Assembly (NCBI GenBank): GCA_021108035.1
Contig: JAIORQ010000055.1
Coordinates: 28,003-92,002, forward strand
DNA from: Bacteroidales bacterium
GTDB taxonomy: Bacteria; Bacteroidota; Bacteroidia; Bacteroidales; JAADGE01
DNA length: 64,000 bases
Direction of reading: 5' to 3'
Made by a program: the position numbers and the translations under genes. The notes below the pieces were generated by a model. That model searched no databases, had not been told where the DNA came from, and saw only the letters and a program-made list of their open reading frames with translations. Below, one piece after another: positions 1 to 9,154 of the stretch. Position 1 is the stretch's first letter. Every line of letters starts with the position of its first letter.

Positions 1-551
1 AAGATGAGGATGATATAATTTCGAAATTATATTCTCCCGAACGTTATCCAAATAATATTACTGATGAAAAAATAAAGATCAAGTTCAGTTCGGAAGAATT
101 TTTTATTGAAAGTATTGATGAAATAGAACATAAAGTTAATTACGGTAATTTGATGCATCAAATCTTTTCGGAAATTAAAACCGGATACGATATAAACAAT
201 GCATTGGAAAAGATGATATTTGAAGGCTATATTTCGAATTCAGAAAAATCGGAATTGAATGAAAAGATAAAAGAAATAATTTCACGTCCGACTGTAAATC
301 AATGGTTTACAGATGATTTTGAAGTGAAAAATGAAGAAGCTTTAATAACGTCAAAAGGAGATATCAGAATTCCCGACAGAGTATTAATTAATGATGAACG
401 TATTATTGTAATTGATTTTAAATTCGGAAAAAAGCATAAAAAATACAAAAGACAAATTGAAGAATATAAAAACTTATTAGAAGAGGTTTATGAACAAAAA
501 CCTGAAGCATATATTTTTTATGTTGAGGAGGATGTGATTGAAACTGTTTAA
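1..551 (+). CDS. C-terminal end of a UvrD/RecB-type helicase-nuclease (5' end outside window)
   Basis: The frame is open from base 3 with no convincing start, so this is the last 182 residues of a longer protein. An internal ATG at 150 falls inside the domain and is not taken as a start. The visible part looks like the PD-(D/E)XK nuclease domain that ends many RecB/AddA-like helicases. It has a GNLMH stretch (the usual G-x-x-x-H motif), then IPDRV, then IDFKFG with the catalytic Asp and Lys, then a YKRQIEEYK helix matching the Q-x-x-x-Y motif. In this family the domain degrades DNA ends during recombinational repair. The helicase motifs should lie upstream of the window, so the two-domain assignment is inferred from the nuclease half. 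Confidence 0.78.
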   Translation, partial: DEDDIISKLYSPERYPNNITDEKIKIKFSSEEFFIESIDEIEHKVNYGNLMHQIFSEIKTGYDINNALEKMIFEGYISNSEKSELNEKIKEIISRPTVNQWFTDDFEVKNEEALITSKGDIRIPDRVLINDERIIVIDFKFGKKHKKYKRQIEEYKNLLEEVYEQKPEAYIFYVEEDVIETV

Positions 552-601
552 ATTTGCAATTAAATTATCAGCTTATCACAATTTGTGATAGCTTTGTAAA
601 T

Positions 602-916
602 ATGGAACTACAACAAATTCAAGATAAAAAAGACAAAATAAACAAGGCATGTAAAAAATACCATGTTTCATTATTATATATATTCGGTTCTGTTTTAACA
701 AAAAAATTTAACAAAGACAGTGATATAGATTTTATTGTTTATTTTGAACAAATACCTATTTTAGATTATGCAGATAATTTTTTTGATTTTATAATTGAAT
801 TAGAAAAGATTCTAAACAGAAAGGTTGATTTAGTTTCAGGTAAAGCAATGAAAAATCCATATTTTATTGAAGAAGTGGAAAAAACAAAACAACTTGTATA
901 TGGAAACAGGAATTAA
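602..916 (+). CDS. MNT-type minimal nucleotidyltransferase (MntA-like antitoxin)
   Basis: This 104-residue protein has the minimal nucleotidyltransferase signature: an FGS motif, about ten residues, then a DIDF motif, with a third acidic residue in KVDLV. The ATG at 602 is preferred over an in-frame TTG at 554, because the TTG lies almost against the preceding stop and adds 16 residues the family lacks. MNT proteins are usually the antitoxin partner of HEPN (HepT) RNases, which they inactivate by adding AMP to a tyrosine. The motif residues look intact here. A piece of a HepT gene follows directly and in frame after the stop, so the pair existed and the toxin half has decayed. Confidence 0.8.
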   Translation: MELQQIQDKKDKINKACKKYHVSLLYIFGSVLTKKFNKDSDIDFIVYFEQIPILDYADNFFDFIIELEKILNRKVDLVSGKAMKNPYFIEEVEKTKQLVYGNRN

Positions 917-1117
917 GAAATTATCGGAGAAGCAATAAACAGAATATTAAAGTTAAATCCTGATTTTGAACTGAATAATGCAAAGCATATTATCAGTTTA
1001 AGGAATTATATAATACATGCTTATGATAATGTTGATGATGAAACTATTTGGGCAATAATTAACAGACACATTCCGGAATTAGAAAAAGAAATCAACAAAT
1101 TGTTTGATGATTTTTAA
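917..1117 (+). pseudogene. Remnant of a HepT (HEPN/DUF86) toxin gene, N-terminal half missing
   Basis: Directly after the MNT stop codon, and in the same frame, 66 codons stay open and translate to the C-terminal half of a HepT protein. The remnant begins EIIGEAINR, carries the HEPN catalytic R-x(4-6)-H motif as RNYIIHAY, and ends in an IPELEKEI helix. There is no Met codon and no room for the missing 45 or so N-terminal residues, so it cannot be expressed as a normal toxin. A deletion that joined the end of the MNT gene to the middle of hepT explains the arrangement. That deletion is inference; the homology to the HepT C-terminus is recognised by eye. Confidence 0.72.
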
Positions 1118-1178
1118 AAATCAAACAAAACGATAAAATTTACAAAACTGTAAAAATACTCGCTGCTTTATTTGCAAG

Positions 1179-1213
1179 TTTGTTAAAAATATCGCTACTT
1201 TATTGTATATTTG
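1179..1213 (+). promoter_or_regulatory. Possible promoter for the AAA_14 ATPase gene
   Basis: A perfect Bacteroidota -7 box, TATATTTG, lies at 1206-1213, 18 bases before the ATG at 1232. The nearest TTTG upstream is at 1179-1182, giving a 23-base gap, longer than the usual 19-21. The assignment is therefore weak. Confidence 0.35.
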
Positions 1214-1231
1214 TAAAAAATATTCATTTTT

Positions 1232-2488
1232 ATGATACAAAGAACAATATATTTAACAAAAATTGAGCAAGCATTAAAAACAAATCCTATAATTGCTTTA
1301 ATAGGAGCAAGACAAGTCGGAAAGACTTCTTTAATGAATATGATTAATGTTTCGGGAGCAAAACTTTTTTTAAACGGTCAGAATCCTGAAATATCCGAAA
1401 TTTTTCAATCTTTTTCTACTCTTGAAAAATACCTGCAAATAAATCTACACAAACAATTAGAAGCTACTCTTTTTATTGATGAATTTCAATTTATATCAGG
1501 CGTTTCTACAATGATGAAACTTCTTACAGATAAATATAATAAATTAAAAATTATAGTAAGCGGAAGTTCAAGCATTGATATTCATCAGCAAGTAAAAGAA
1601 TCGCTTGCAGGTCGAATTCGTATAATTCCGGTTTATTCATTGTCTTTTGAAGAATATATACTCTTTAATAACAAACAACTTTATGAAAAATATCTGCAAT
1701 ATTCTATTGAAGATAATCCGAAAATTATAGATAAACAAATTCAATTACTTTTAAATGAATATCTTATATATGGTGGTTTACCTAAAATTGCTTTAACAAC
1801 ACAATATGAAGAAAAAATTAAATTATTGCAAGATATATTACAAACATATTTGTTACGAGATGTAAGAAGTTATATTAGAAATGAAGATTTTACAGGTTTC
1901 AATAAAATGTTACAATTACTTGCTGCCCAAATTGGCAATCAAGTAAATATCAATGAATTATCAAAATTGTCAAAGATTTCTTATCGTAAATGTGAAGAAT
2001 ACATTTCTTTACTTGAACAAATGTATATCCTTAAACTTATATCACCTTTTTCTACTAATAAACGTAAAGAAATAACAAAAATGAAAAAGGTGTATTTTTA
2101 TGATTTGGGTATGAGAAATATGATTTATAACAGTTTTAATGATATTGATATACGTGTGGATAAAGGTGCTGTGTTTGAGAATTTTACATTTCTTGAATTG
2201 TCAAAGCATTTAATGCTGTCTGAAATTAAATATTATCGCACAAAAGACGGACTTGAAGTTGATTTTATCGTAAATGATTTTTTTAAGATTATTCCTGTAG
2301 AAGTGAAATACAAAGACTTTGAGAAAGCTCAAAGTTTAAAGAATATAAATGATTTTGAAAAAATACAATCATTTGAAAATGCTTATATCATTAACCTTAC
2401 AAACAATAAAAAAACAGGGAATCAAAATTACATACCGGCATATTTTATTTCAAAACTTAAAAATATTTTCGGAAAGAAGTTTTCATGA
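1232..2488 (+). CDS. AAA_14 / DUF4143 family ATPase
   Basis: This 418-residue protein has the usual architecture of the family. An N-terminal AAA ATPase has a Walker A motif GARQVGKTS at about residues 25-33 and a Walker B motif LFIDEFQF at about 77-84. A winged-helix-like middle follows, and the C-terminal DUF4143 domain ends in a PD-(D/E)XK-like fold (LEVDFIV then VEVKYK near residues 340-370). Such ATPases are very common in Bacteroidota and archaea, are often horizontally acquired, and have no settled function. The gene stands alone between the broken MNT/HepT pair and the NYN gene. The length is normal for the family and no frameshift is visible. Confidence 0.88.
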   Translation: MIQRTIYLTKIEQALKTNPIIALIGARQVGKTSLMNMINVSGAKLFLNGQNPEISEIFQSFSTLEKYLQINLHKQLEATLFIDEFQFISGVSTMMKLLTDKYNKLKIIVSGSSSIDIHQQVKESLAGRIRIIPVYSLSFEEYILFNNKQLYEKYLQYSIEDNPKIIDKQIQLLLNEYLIYGGLPKIALTTQYEEKIKLLQDILQTYLLRDVRSYIRNEDFTGFNKMLQLLAAQIGNQVNINELSKLSKISYRKCEEYISLLEQMYILKLISPFSTNKRKEITKMKKVYFYDLGMRNMIYNSFNDIDIRVDKGAVFENFTFLELSKHLMLSEIKYYRTKDGLEVDFIVNDFFKIIPVEVKYKDFEKAQSLKNINDFEKIQSFENAYIINLTNNKKTGNQNYIPAYFISKLKNIFGKKFS

Positions 2489-2529
2489 TATATAAAAAAA
2501 CAAAAGAATAAACAATAATTAGAACAACC

Positions 2530-3282
2530 ATGAAAGAAAAAAACGATCTAAAACTCGCAGTTCTTATTGATGCAGATAACATTCCCTATTCTAATATTAA
2601 AGGAATGCTTGATGAGATTGCAAAACTCGGAATACCTACAATTAAAAGAATATACGGTGACTGGACAAAACCAACTGTGTCAGGTTGGAAACCTGCATTA
2701 CTTGAACATGCAATAACTCCGATTCAACAATATAGTTATACTACAGGTAAAAATGCAACTGATTCCGCTATGATTATTGATGCTATGGATATTTTACACA
2801 GCAAAAAAGTTGACGGATTTTGCCTTGTTTCAAGCGACAGCGATTTTACTCGATTAGCAACCAGATTAAGGGAATCCGGCATGTTGGTTATTGGGATAGG
2901 AGAAAAGAAAACACCAAACCCTTTTATAGTTGCCTGTGATAAGTTTATTTATATTGAAATTATTAGTGCTAAAGATATTCCGAAAACGAAAAAACAAAAA
3001 GCAACTTCATCAAATGTAACATCAAAAATAGCTTCAATTGACAAAAATTTTATTCAGTTATTAAAGTCGTCTGTTGAAGACTTATCTGAAGATAGAGGTT
3101 GGGTATCCCTTGCTGAAGTCGGATCATTGATTAATAAAAAGAAACCTGATTTTGATCCGAGAAATTACGGATTTCCTAAATTGACTCCATTGATAAAATC
3201 ATTACATAAACATTTTGATATTGAGGAAAGAGAAGTCGGTAAAACACATATGAAACAGATTTATGTAAAAAATAAAGAATAA
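2530..3282 (+). CDS. NYN-domain (LabA/DUF88-like) protein with C-terminal LOTUS/OST-HTH domain
   Basis: The 250-residue protein starts with a NYN nuclease-like domain of the PIN fold. It has the acidic motif LIDADNIP at about residues 12-19, NATDSAMIIDAMD at about 77-89 and SSDSDFTRLA at about 101-110, the expected metal-binding acidic positions. After a short linker, residues about 170-240 form a LOTUS/OST-HTH domain (DRGWVSLAEVG, then DPRNYGFPKLTPLI), which binds RNA in the known cases. The combination suggests an RNA-binding ribonuclease, and related proteins are usually annotated as NYN or LabA-like. It lies 41 bases after the ATPase gene. A strong palindrome directly downstream probably ends the transcript. 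Confidence 0.85.
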   Translation: MKEKNDLKLAVLIDADNIPYSNIKGMLDEIAKLGIPTIKRIYGDWTKPTVSGWKPALLEHAITPIQQYSYTTGKNATDSAMIIDAMDILHSKKVDGFCLVSSDSDFTRLATRLRESGMLVIGIGEKKTPNPFIVACDKFIYIEIISAKDIPKTKKQKATSSNVTSKIASIDKNFIQLLKSSVEDLSEDRGWVSLAEVGSLINKKKPDFDPRNYGFPKLTPLIKSLHKHFDIEEREVGKTHMKQIYVKNKE

Positions 3283-3300
3283 TTATTGTAATGAGATAGG

Positions 3301-3324
3301 TTTTTTCGGAAGTTTCCGAAAAAA
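3301..3324 (+). terminator. Palindrome downstream of the NYN gene, likely terminator
   Basis: A perfect 11-bp inverted repeat, TTTTTTCGGAA and its complement, is separated by 2 bases and sits 18 bases after the stop codon. In RNA it would form an A/U-rich hairpin with a run of U on the 5' side and A on the 3' side, so it could act in either direction. Confidence 0.5.
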
Positions 3325-3436
3325 TTCGACAAAGTCGGGAATAATTAAAAGTAGGCAGTCAGCAAATACCGTAATGCGTACTGTCGACTGTAGACTGATA
3401 ACAAGAATATTGACAACATGTTTAGTTTCTATTTTT

Positions 3437-3658
3437 TAGCCTGCATTATGCACGCATTAAAATTTTGTTGTAATTGAGGCGTCAAACCTTGAAGCTGTAT
3501 ATTAATACTGCGAAAGGTTTGCAACGAAAAGTACAGCAAAATTATAATGTGCCTTTGGTAAAAATTTTAAAATTCAGTTTTTATATAAAAAAATTGTAAA
3601 AGTGTGATAATCTGCAAAATAACTGATTTTTTTAAATTTTTATGAATAATGCAGGTTA
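3437..3658. repeat. Composite palindromic element (about 220 bp) in the parE upstream gap
   Basis: This element fills much of the 680-base gap before parE. The outer arms are TAGCCTGCATTAT (3437-3449) and ATAATGCAGGTTA (3646-3658), which are complementary at 12 of 13 positions. Inside are two long imperfect hairpins. One runs 3450-3552, with arms that start GCACGCATT and end GTGC and share AATTTTG.TGTA and CAAACCTT blocks. The other runs 3559-3648, with arms built on TAAAAATTT and CAGTT. This nested layout is typical of a small non-autonomous mobile element. I see no gene or clear promoter in the rest of 3283-3962. Confidence 0.55.
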
Positions 3659-3962
3659 GTAATGACATCAATATCTCTCTATGTTTTATTAACACACTAT
3701 TATACCTGTTCATACATCTTTATAAAATAATAAATATAATCACTTTATCACTGATAATTAACAAATTGCCTACCATCAATATGCTGCAACAATAGTATCT
3801 GCAAATAAAAAATTTAGACTGATACCTTAAAATTGTTAAAACTTTCTTTTGCATTATTTTTTAATTATTATCTATTTCGCTGTTTGAATAAATATGCTTT
3901 GTTGCTTAACAGCATAAATAATAACAATGCAGCAATGCAATAATTTAACAATGAAATAAGAT

Positions 3963-5798
3963 ATGTCAGCAGTTTATACAGAAGATACAATTAAAACGCT
4001 TGAATGGAAAGAACATATTCGTAAGCGTCCGGGTATGTATATCGGCAAGTTGGGTGACGGAACATCGCAAGATGACGGGATTTATGTTCTGTTAAAAGAA
4101 GTTCTCGATAATTCGGTTGATGAATATATGATGGGATTCGGTAAAAAAATTGAGATAAGTTCTGATCACGGTGAAATTTCTGTCAGGGATTACGGAAGAG
4201 GTATTCCGCTTACTAAAGTTTTAGATGTTTCATCAAAAATGAATACCGGAGCAAAATACGATTCTAAAGTCTTTAAGAAAACAGTAGGGCTGAACGGTGT
4301 CGGTATTAAAGCTGTTAATGCACTTTCTAATTCCTTTATTATCAGATCGTTTCGTGAGGGAGAGCTGAAAGAAATTGAATATTCCGAAGGAAATGTTATT
4401 ACAGATAATAAAATTCAAAAAACAAGCGAAAAAAACGGAACAGAAATAATATTTAGACCTGATACCGAGCTTTTTAAAAATTATCATTATTTGGATGATT
4501 ATATTGACCGAATGATGAAAAACTATGTTTACCTGAATTCGGGATTAACTATTCAATATAATGATAAATCATACTATTCAAAAAACGGTTTACTTGATCT
4601 CTTAAGCGACAATATTAAAGAAGAACAAAGACGGTATCCTATTATTCATCTTAAAGGAGAAGATATTGAGATTACTTTAACTCATGCAAATCAGTATGGT
4701 GAAGAGTATTACACTTTTGTTAACGGTCAGCACACAACACAAGGCGGAACACATTTGTTGGCTTTCAGAGAAGCAATAGTAAAAACTATAAGAGATTATT
4801 ATAAAAAGAACTTAGACTTTTCAGATATCAGAACGGGAATTGTTGCGGCAGTGAGTATTAAGGTTGAAGAACCTGTTTTTGAATCTCAAACTAAAACCAA
4901 ACTCGGTTCAAAGAACATAGCTCCGGGCGGATCGACAGTTCGATCATTCATAATGGATTTTGTTACAAAAGAACTTGAACTCTTTTTACACGAAAATACT
5001 GAAATTTCTGACGGGATTTTAAGAAAAATTCAGGAAGCAGAAAAAGAACGAAAAGAGATTTCAGGAATTAAAAATTTAGCAAGAAAAAGAGCAAAATCTG
5101 TTAAAGTTCATAATAAAAAATTAAGAGATTGCAGAGCTCATTTTAACACCAATAAAGAAAGAGCTGATGAATCTACTCTTTTTATTACAGAGGGAGATTC
5201 GGCAAGCGGGTCTATTACAAAATCGAGAGATGTTAATACACAAGCGGTATTCAGCCTAAAAGGGAAACCTTTAAATACCTATTCTAAATCGAAGAAAATT
5301 GTATATGAAAATGAGGAATTTAACCTAATTCAAGCAGCACTTAATATTGAAGACGGTATGGACGGTTTACGATATAATAATATTGTTATTGCTACTGATG
5401 CTGATGTTGACGGTATGCATATCAGATTATTGTTAATTACTTTCTTTTTAAAATTCTTTCCTGATGTAATAAAGAACAGACATTTATATATTCTGCAAAC
5501 ACCTTTGTTCAGAGTAAGGAATAAGAAGAAAACTATATATTGCTATTCTGATAAAGAAAAAGAAAAAGCCCTGAAAGAATTAGGAGCAAATTCTGAAATT
5601 ACAAGATTTAAAGGACTTGGTGAAATATCACCGGATGAGTTTAAACACTTTATAGGTAAGAATATCAGATTAGACCCTGTTATTATAAACAAAGATGAAT
5701 CAATATCAGCAATGTTGGATTTTTATATGGGCAAGAACACCCCTGAAAGACAAGAATTTATAATTGAAAATTTACGGGAAGAAGAAGAAGTGTTGTAA
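3963..5798 (+). CDS. parE: DNA topoisomerase IV subunit B (ParE)
   Basis: This 611-residue protein is the ATPase subunit of topoisomerase IV, which unlinks daughter chromosomes. The GHKL ATPase domain has Glu46 and Asn50 in KEVLDN, the DYGRG motif at about 76-80 and GLNGVG at 109-114. The TOPRIM domain has EGDSA at 410-414 and the acidic triad DADVD at 479-483, with a GLGE motif near 553. The length fits ParE better than the longer GyrB. The partner parC (9447-12263) lies on the same strand, but three unrelated genes separate the two, although the pair is often adjacent in this phylum. Paralogous gyrB assignment is possible but less likely given this partner and length. Confidence 0.92.
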   Translation: MSAVYTEDTIKTLEWKEHIRKRPGMYIGKLGDGTSQDDGIYVLLKEVLDNSVDEYMMGFGKKIEISSDHGEISVRDYGRGIPLTKVLDVSSKMNTGAKYDSKVFKKTVGLNGVGIKAVNALSNSFIIRSFREGELKEIEYSEGNVITDNKIQKTSEKNGTEIIFRPDTELFKNYHYLDDYIDRMMKNYVYLNSGLTIQYNDKSYYSKNGLLDLLSDNIKEEQRRYPIIHLKGEDIEITLTHANQYGEEYYTFVNGQHTTQGGTHLLAFREAIVKTIRDYYKKNLDFSDIRTGIVAAVSIKVEEPVFESQTKTKLGSKNIAPGGSTVRSFIMDFVTKELELFLHENTEISDGILRKIQEAEKERKEISGIKNLARKRAKSVKVHNKKLRDCRAHFNTNKERADESTLFITEGDSASGSITKSRDVNTQAVFSLKGKPLNTYSKSKKIVYENEEFNLIQAALNIEDGMDGLRYNNIVIATDADVDGMHIRLLLITFFLKFFPDVIKNRHLYILQTPLFRVRNKKKTIYCYSDKEKEKALKELGANSEITRFKGLGEISPDEFKHFIGKNIRLDPVIINKDESISAMLDFYMGKNTPERQEFIIENLREEEEVL

Positions 5799-5884
5799 AA
5801 GTTTGCATCAATAAAGACTTATGTGTTTTATATATATGTTGGCAGCTATGAAAAAATGAAATACGTGGTTTAAACTTATAAAAA

Positions 5885-6679
5885 ATGACTTGGAAAGATA
5901 CCCTGATAAAAATTTTAGAAGGAAATAACTTATGGATTAACACTGTATTTCTTTTGCTTGCTATACTTGGTATTTTAGCAACTATCATAACGTTTTTTAA
6001 AAATAAGAAAACTAAATCTTGTGTTTTTAACAAAGCAACATTTAACTTAATTGATGATAATATTAGTTCAATTAATAAATTAAATGTAAAATTTGACAAT
6101 AATGAAATTAAAAATCTTTCAATCAGTTACGTTGCAATTTGGAATAATGGTAATGACATAATTAATAAGAATGATTTTGCTACATTAGAACCTCTAAAAT
6201 TAGTTGTGAGTAATAATAATATCATATATGATTGTAAAATTTATTTCATAAATAACAAAGTAAATAACTTTTCAACGGATTTTATCAATAACGAGATAAA
6301 GATTAATTTTGATTACTTTGCAAACAATGAAGGAATTATTGTTCAAGTATATCATAGTGGTAGAAAAAATAAAGACATAAAAATTAATGGAATAATAAAA
6401 GGTGTAGGAACTATTAAACAAGGTGGGTTTGAAAAAGATAAGTTCAAAAATAAAGGTTTTGACATAATGTTTGGGTGGTTATTTAATATCTTTGGAAGAA
6501 TAATCCCAAATAAAAAACTTAAAACGAGTATTTTGACTATAATCCTTATTCTACCTTATCTTATTACTTTTCCAATAACATTTATACTTTTGATTACTGA
6601 TTCTTTTGGAAATTATTTTAATAAAGTCCCGAAAGAATACAAATTTGAAAATATCAACACAGCAGCCAACAACAGCTAA
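5885..6679 (+). CDS. Membrane protein of unknown function, probable mobile cargo gene
   Basis: The 264-residue product is not recognised. An N-terminal hydrophobic helix (about residues 16-38) is followed by a long Asn- and Lys-rich soluble domain of about 140 residues with a beta-strand-like pattern. A second membrane segment lies near residues 218-242. The soluble part has blocks such as ISYVAIWNNGND, like proteins predicted to have an immunoglobulin-type fold, but this is not firm. The stop codon lies inside the left arm of a large palindrome (6666-6850), the arrangement seen when a gene and a trailing recombination site move as one cassette. It sits between parE and parC, which supports insertion. 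Confidence 0.6.
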   Translation: MTWKDTLIKILEGNNLWINTVFLLLAILGILATIITFFKNKKTKSCVFNKATFNLIDDNISSINKLNVKFDNNEIKNLSISYVAIWNNGNDIINKNDFATLEPLKLVVSNNNIIYDCKIYFINNKVNNFSTDFINNEIKINFDYFANNEGIIVQVYHSGRKNKDIKINGIIKGVGTIKQGGFEKDKFKNKGFDIMFGWLFNIFGRIIPNKKLKTSILTIILILPYLITFPITFILLITDSFGNYFNKVPKEYKFENINTAANNS

Positions 6680-6850
6680 AACATCATGCAGGCAAAGTCT
6701 CAAATTGAGAGCAAGAATAAGAAACAAACACCGCAAAATATTTAATTTGATTTTGTAAATAATTTAAAAGGTAAAATTAAAAATTTGGCTGTCAAGCAAA
6801 TTGAAAAGTCGCAGGTTTAACCCTGCACGCTGTTTAGCCAAACGTTGTGG
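6666..6850. repeat. Large imperfect palindrome (attC-like layout) after the 264-aa gene
   Basis: The left arm 6666-6692 (CCAACAACAGCTAAAACATC then ATGCAGG) and the right arm 6822-6850 (CCTGCACGCTGTTTAGCC then AAACGTTGTGG) are complementary over most of 27-29 bases, with small bulges. A minor hairpin GCAGG/CCTGC lies at 6811-6826. The gene's stop codon at 6677-6679 is inside the left arm. The overall plan resembles an integron attC site, but the outer boxes do not match GTTRRRY and the loop is long, so I call it only attC-like. Confidence 0.4.
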
Positions 6851-6920
6851 TGCATTGAAAAAAACACTTTTATTTTAAGATAAAATACAGAAGAAATAAA
6901 TTTTACTAAGAACTTTTACA

Positions 6921-7952
6921 ATGAGCAATAAACTAAGCATACAAGACGAGTTTAGCGATTTTTTGCTTTACACCACGCCTAAGGGTGATGTAAAAGTTGA
7001 GATATTTTTTCATAATGAAAATGTTTGGCTTACTCAAAAACGAATGGCAGAGCTTTTTAATGTTAATATTCCAACAATTAGTAAGCATTTAAAAAATATT
7101 TTTGAAAGTCAAGAACTCGAAGAGAAAGTGGTTGTTTCCATTTTGGAAATAACCACTCAACACGGTGCTGTAAAAGGGAAAACACAAATAAAGCCTACTA
7201 AATATTACAATCTTGATGCAATAATTTCGGTTGGTTATCGAGTAAACTCGGCACAAGCAACGCAATTCAGAATTTGGGCAACCAATTTATTGCGTGAATT
7301 TATGATTAAGGGTTTTATTATTGACGATGACAGACTGAAAAACGGAAAATACTTTGGTAAAGATTATTTTAGAGAGTTGTTGGAACGTGTGCGTTCTATC
7401 CGTTCAAGCGAACGTAGAATTTACCAGCAAATAACCGATATTTTTGCTGAGTGTAGTATTGATTATGATAGAAATGCAAAAATAACAAAAGATTTTTATG
7501 CAACAGTACAAAATAAGTTTCACTTTGCAATTTCAGGATTTACAGCAGGTGAAATAATCTACAAAAAAGCCGATGCCGATAAAGATTATATGGGTTTAAC
7601 AACTTGGAAAAGCTCGCCTGACGGCAGAATTTTAAAGTCGGACACTAATATTGCTAAAAATTATTTGACAGAAAAAGAAATTAAAAAGCTTGAACGTACC
7701 ATAACGGGCTTTTTCGATTATGTAGAAAACGTAATTGAAAACAAAAACACATTTACAATGCAAGTGTTTGTTAAAAGTGTAAATAAATTTCTTTCGTTTA
7801 ACGAGTATGAAGTTTTATCCGGCAAAGGAACAATATCAGCCAAGCAAGCCAAAGAAAAAGCATATGAAGAGTACGATAAGTTTAATAAAACTCAAAAAAT
7901 AACATCAGATTTCGATAAAGTAATTAAAGCATTAAACAATGAAAAAAATTAA
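6921..7952 (+). CDS. RhuM-family protein
   Basis: The 343-residue product matches the RhuM family, first described as a Salmonella virulence-region protein. The family N-terminus is clear: FFHNENVWLTQKRMAELFNV at about residues 28-47, an HTH-like segment, then the conserved block with YRVNSAQATQFRIWA near residues 110-125 and a helical C-terminus. The molecular function is unknown. The family is frequent on mobile islands and next to restriction or toxin genes in Bacteroidota. The gene follows the attC-like palindrome by 70 bases and overlaps the next gene by 14 bases, so the two may be translationally coupled. Confidence 0.87.
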   Translation: MSNKLSIQDEFSDFLLYTTPKGDVKVEIFFHNENVWLTQKRMAELFNVNIPTISKHLKNIFESQELEEKVVVSILEITTQHGAVKGKTQIKPTKYYNLDAIISVGYRVNSAQATQFRIWATNLLREFMIKGFIIDDDRLKNGKYFGKDYFRELLERVRSIRSSERRIYQQITDIFAECSIDYDRNAKITKDFYATVQNKFHFAISGFTAGEIIYKKADADKDYMGLTTWKSSPDGRILKSDTNIAKNYLTEKEIKKLERTITGFFDYVENVIENKNTFTMQVFVKSVNKFLSFNEYEVLSGKGTISAKQAKEKAYEEYDKFNKTQKITSDFDKVIKALNNEKN

Positions 7953-8931
7953 ATTCATACTTATATCAATATTCCTAATTTCGTTATTTTCAACATGTAC
8001 CGAAAATATTAAAAGAAAAATCGGCTCTTGTTATTTGCATGAAGACGGGAAGATTAAATATTTAAGCAGAACCCAAACCGGAGAAATTGATACAATTATT
8101 CTCAATGATGCTAATGCCGTTTTTTTTGAAATTATTTCAGATGAAATGCCGGGAGATGAATGTGTTAACGGGAGTATTTGGGCTAAAGACAAACTGAATG
8201 TGTGGTATAAAGACAGGCTTATTAAAGGAGCAGATCCGGCAAGTTTTAAATTATTGGAAAACGGATACGCAACAGATAAAAATTATGCCTATTATTTTGA
8301 TAAATTACTGGTAAATATCGAACTGAACAGCTTTAAAGTGTTGACTTATTTTTTTGCTAAAGATAAGAATATGGTAGTGTATCAAGGCAATGAAGTTTTC
8401 GGTATTGAAGATATTCACAATTTTGATATAATTGACGGATACTTTTCCGCTGACGGTAAATATATCTATTTTAATAATGATACATTATTATTGAAAATTC
8501 CCGATTCCGACCCCGGAACGTTTAAATGTTTTGCCGGTAATGACGATTTGCAATTAAGCACACTAAAATATTATACCGATAAAGATAAAGTCTATTTTGT
8601 TGATACAGAGAAGAATGTAGGAGATGAAGATTTTTTGTATGTTTTTGATGCCTTTACGGAATCATTTGAAGTTTTGCCTTATAAATACTATTCAAGAGAT
8701 AACTTCAACATCTATTATAAAAACAGAATTATTGAAAATGCAGATATGCTTACTTTTAATCCTGAAGGTAAAAATTATGCAAAAGATAAGGCAAATATCT
8801 TCTTTAAAAATAAAAAATTAAAAGGTGCAGATATTAATACATTCAGAGTTTTTGAAGATGATGAGAACTTTGATGCACGTGATTCTGAAAATTATTATTT
8901 AAAAGGGAAGAAAGTTAGGATTGATAATTAA
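7939..8931 (+). CDS. DKNYY-repeat lipoprotein
   Basis: The 330-residue protein begins with a lipoprotein signal ending LFSTC, so Cys20 would be lipidated. The rest is a series of degenerate repeats of the DKNYY type: YATDKNYAYYFDK, YTDKDKVYFVD, YSRDNFNIYYKNR and YAKDKANIFFKNK. Each is often followed by GADxxTF. Proteins with these repeats occur in Bacteroidota and other bacteria, and their role is not known to me. The start ATG lies inside the end of the RhuM gene, a 14-base overlap. The protein should sit in a membrane facing the periplasm or outside. Confidence 0.75.
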   Translation: MKKIKFILISIFLISLFSTCTENIKRKIGSCYLHEDGKIKYLSRTQTGEIDTIILNDANAVFFEIISDEMPGDECVNGSIWAKDKLNVWYKDRLIKGADPASFKLLENGYATDKNYAYYFDKLLVNIELNSFKVLTYFFAKDKNMVVYQGNEVFGIEDIHNFDIIDGYFSADGKYIYFNNDTLLLKIPDSDPGTFKCFAGNDDLQLSTLKYYTDKDKVYFVDTEKNVGDEDFLYVFDAFTESFEVLPYKYYSRDNFNIYYKNRIIENADMLTFNPEGKNYAKDKANIFFKNKKLKGADINTFRVFEDDENFDARDSENYYLKGKKVRIDN

Positions 8932-9154
8932 GTAAAAGGTCTGAATTTGTATAAAAAAATTTCAATCAAATTATTAGAAGCCACTAATGCACGAATAAAA
9001 AAAGGTTCATCTATAATGCGTATTTTTATAACGAAATTAAAATTTGAATAAGTCACAAAAAAGCACAGTCCAAATATACTTTTGAAATTTAATATTTTAT
9101 GTCAATGATATTATTTTATACAACATAAAGTTTTAAAAAATCCGTAGGATTGTT

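Noticed and set aside
917..1117. Stop-codon read-through making an MNT-HepT fusion
   Set aside because: The shared frame across the TAA is striking, but the HepT N-terminal half is missing. A fusion would still lack a working toxin, so a deletion remnant is the simpler reading.
5836..5850. GTTGGCAGC string upstream of the 264-aa gene as an integron core site
   Set aside because: It does not fit GTTRRRY, and no integrase or clear partner arm is present, so it was not called an attachment site.
6811..6826. GCAGGTTTAACCCTGC as a tRNA T-arm or tRNA gene end
   Set aside because: No acceptor or anticodon stem can be built around it. It is part of the large palindrome.
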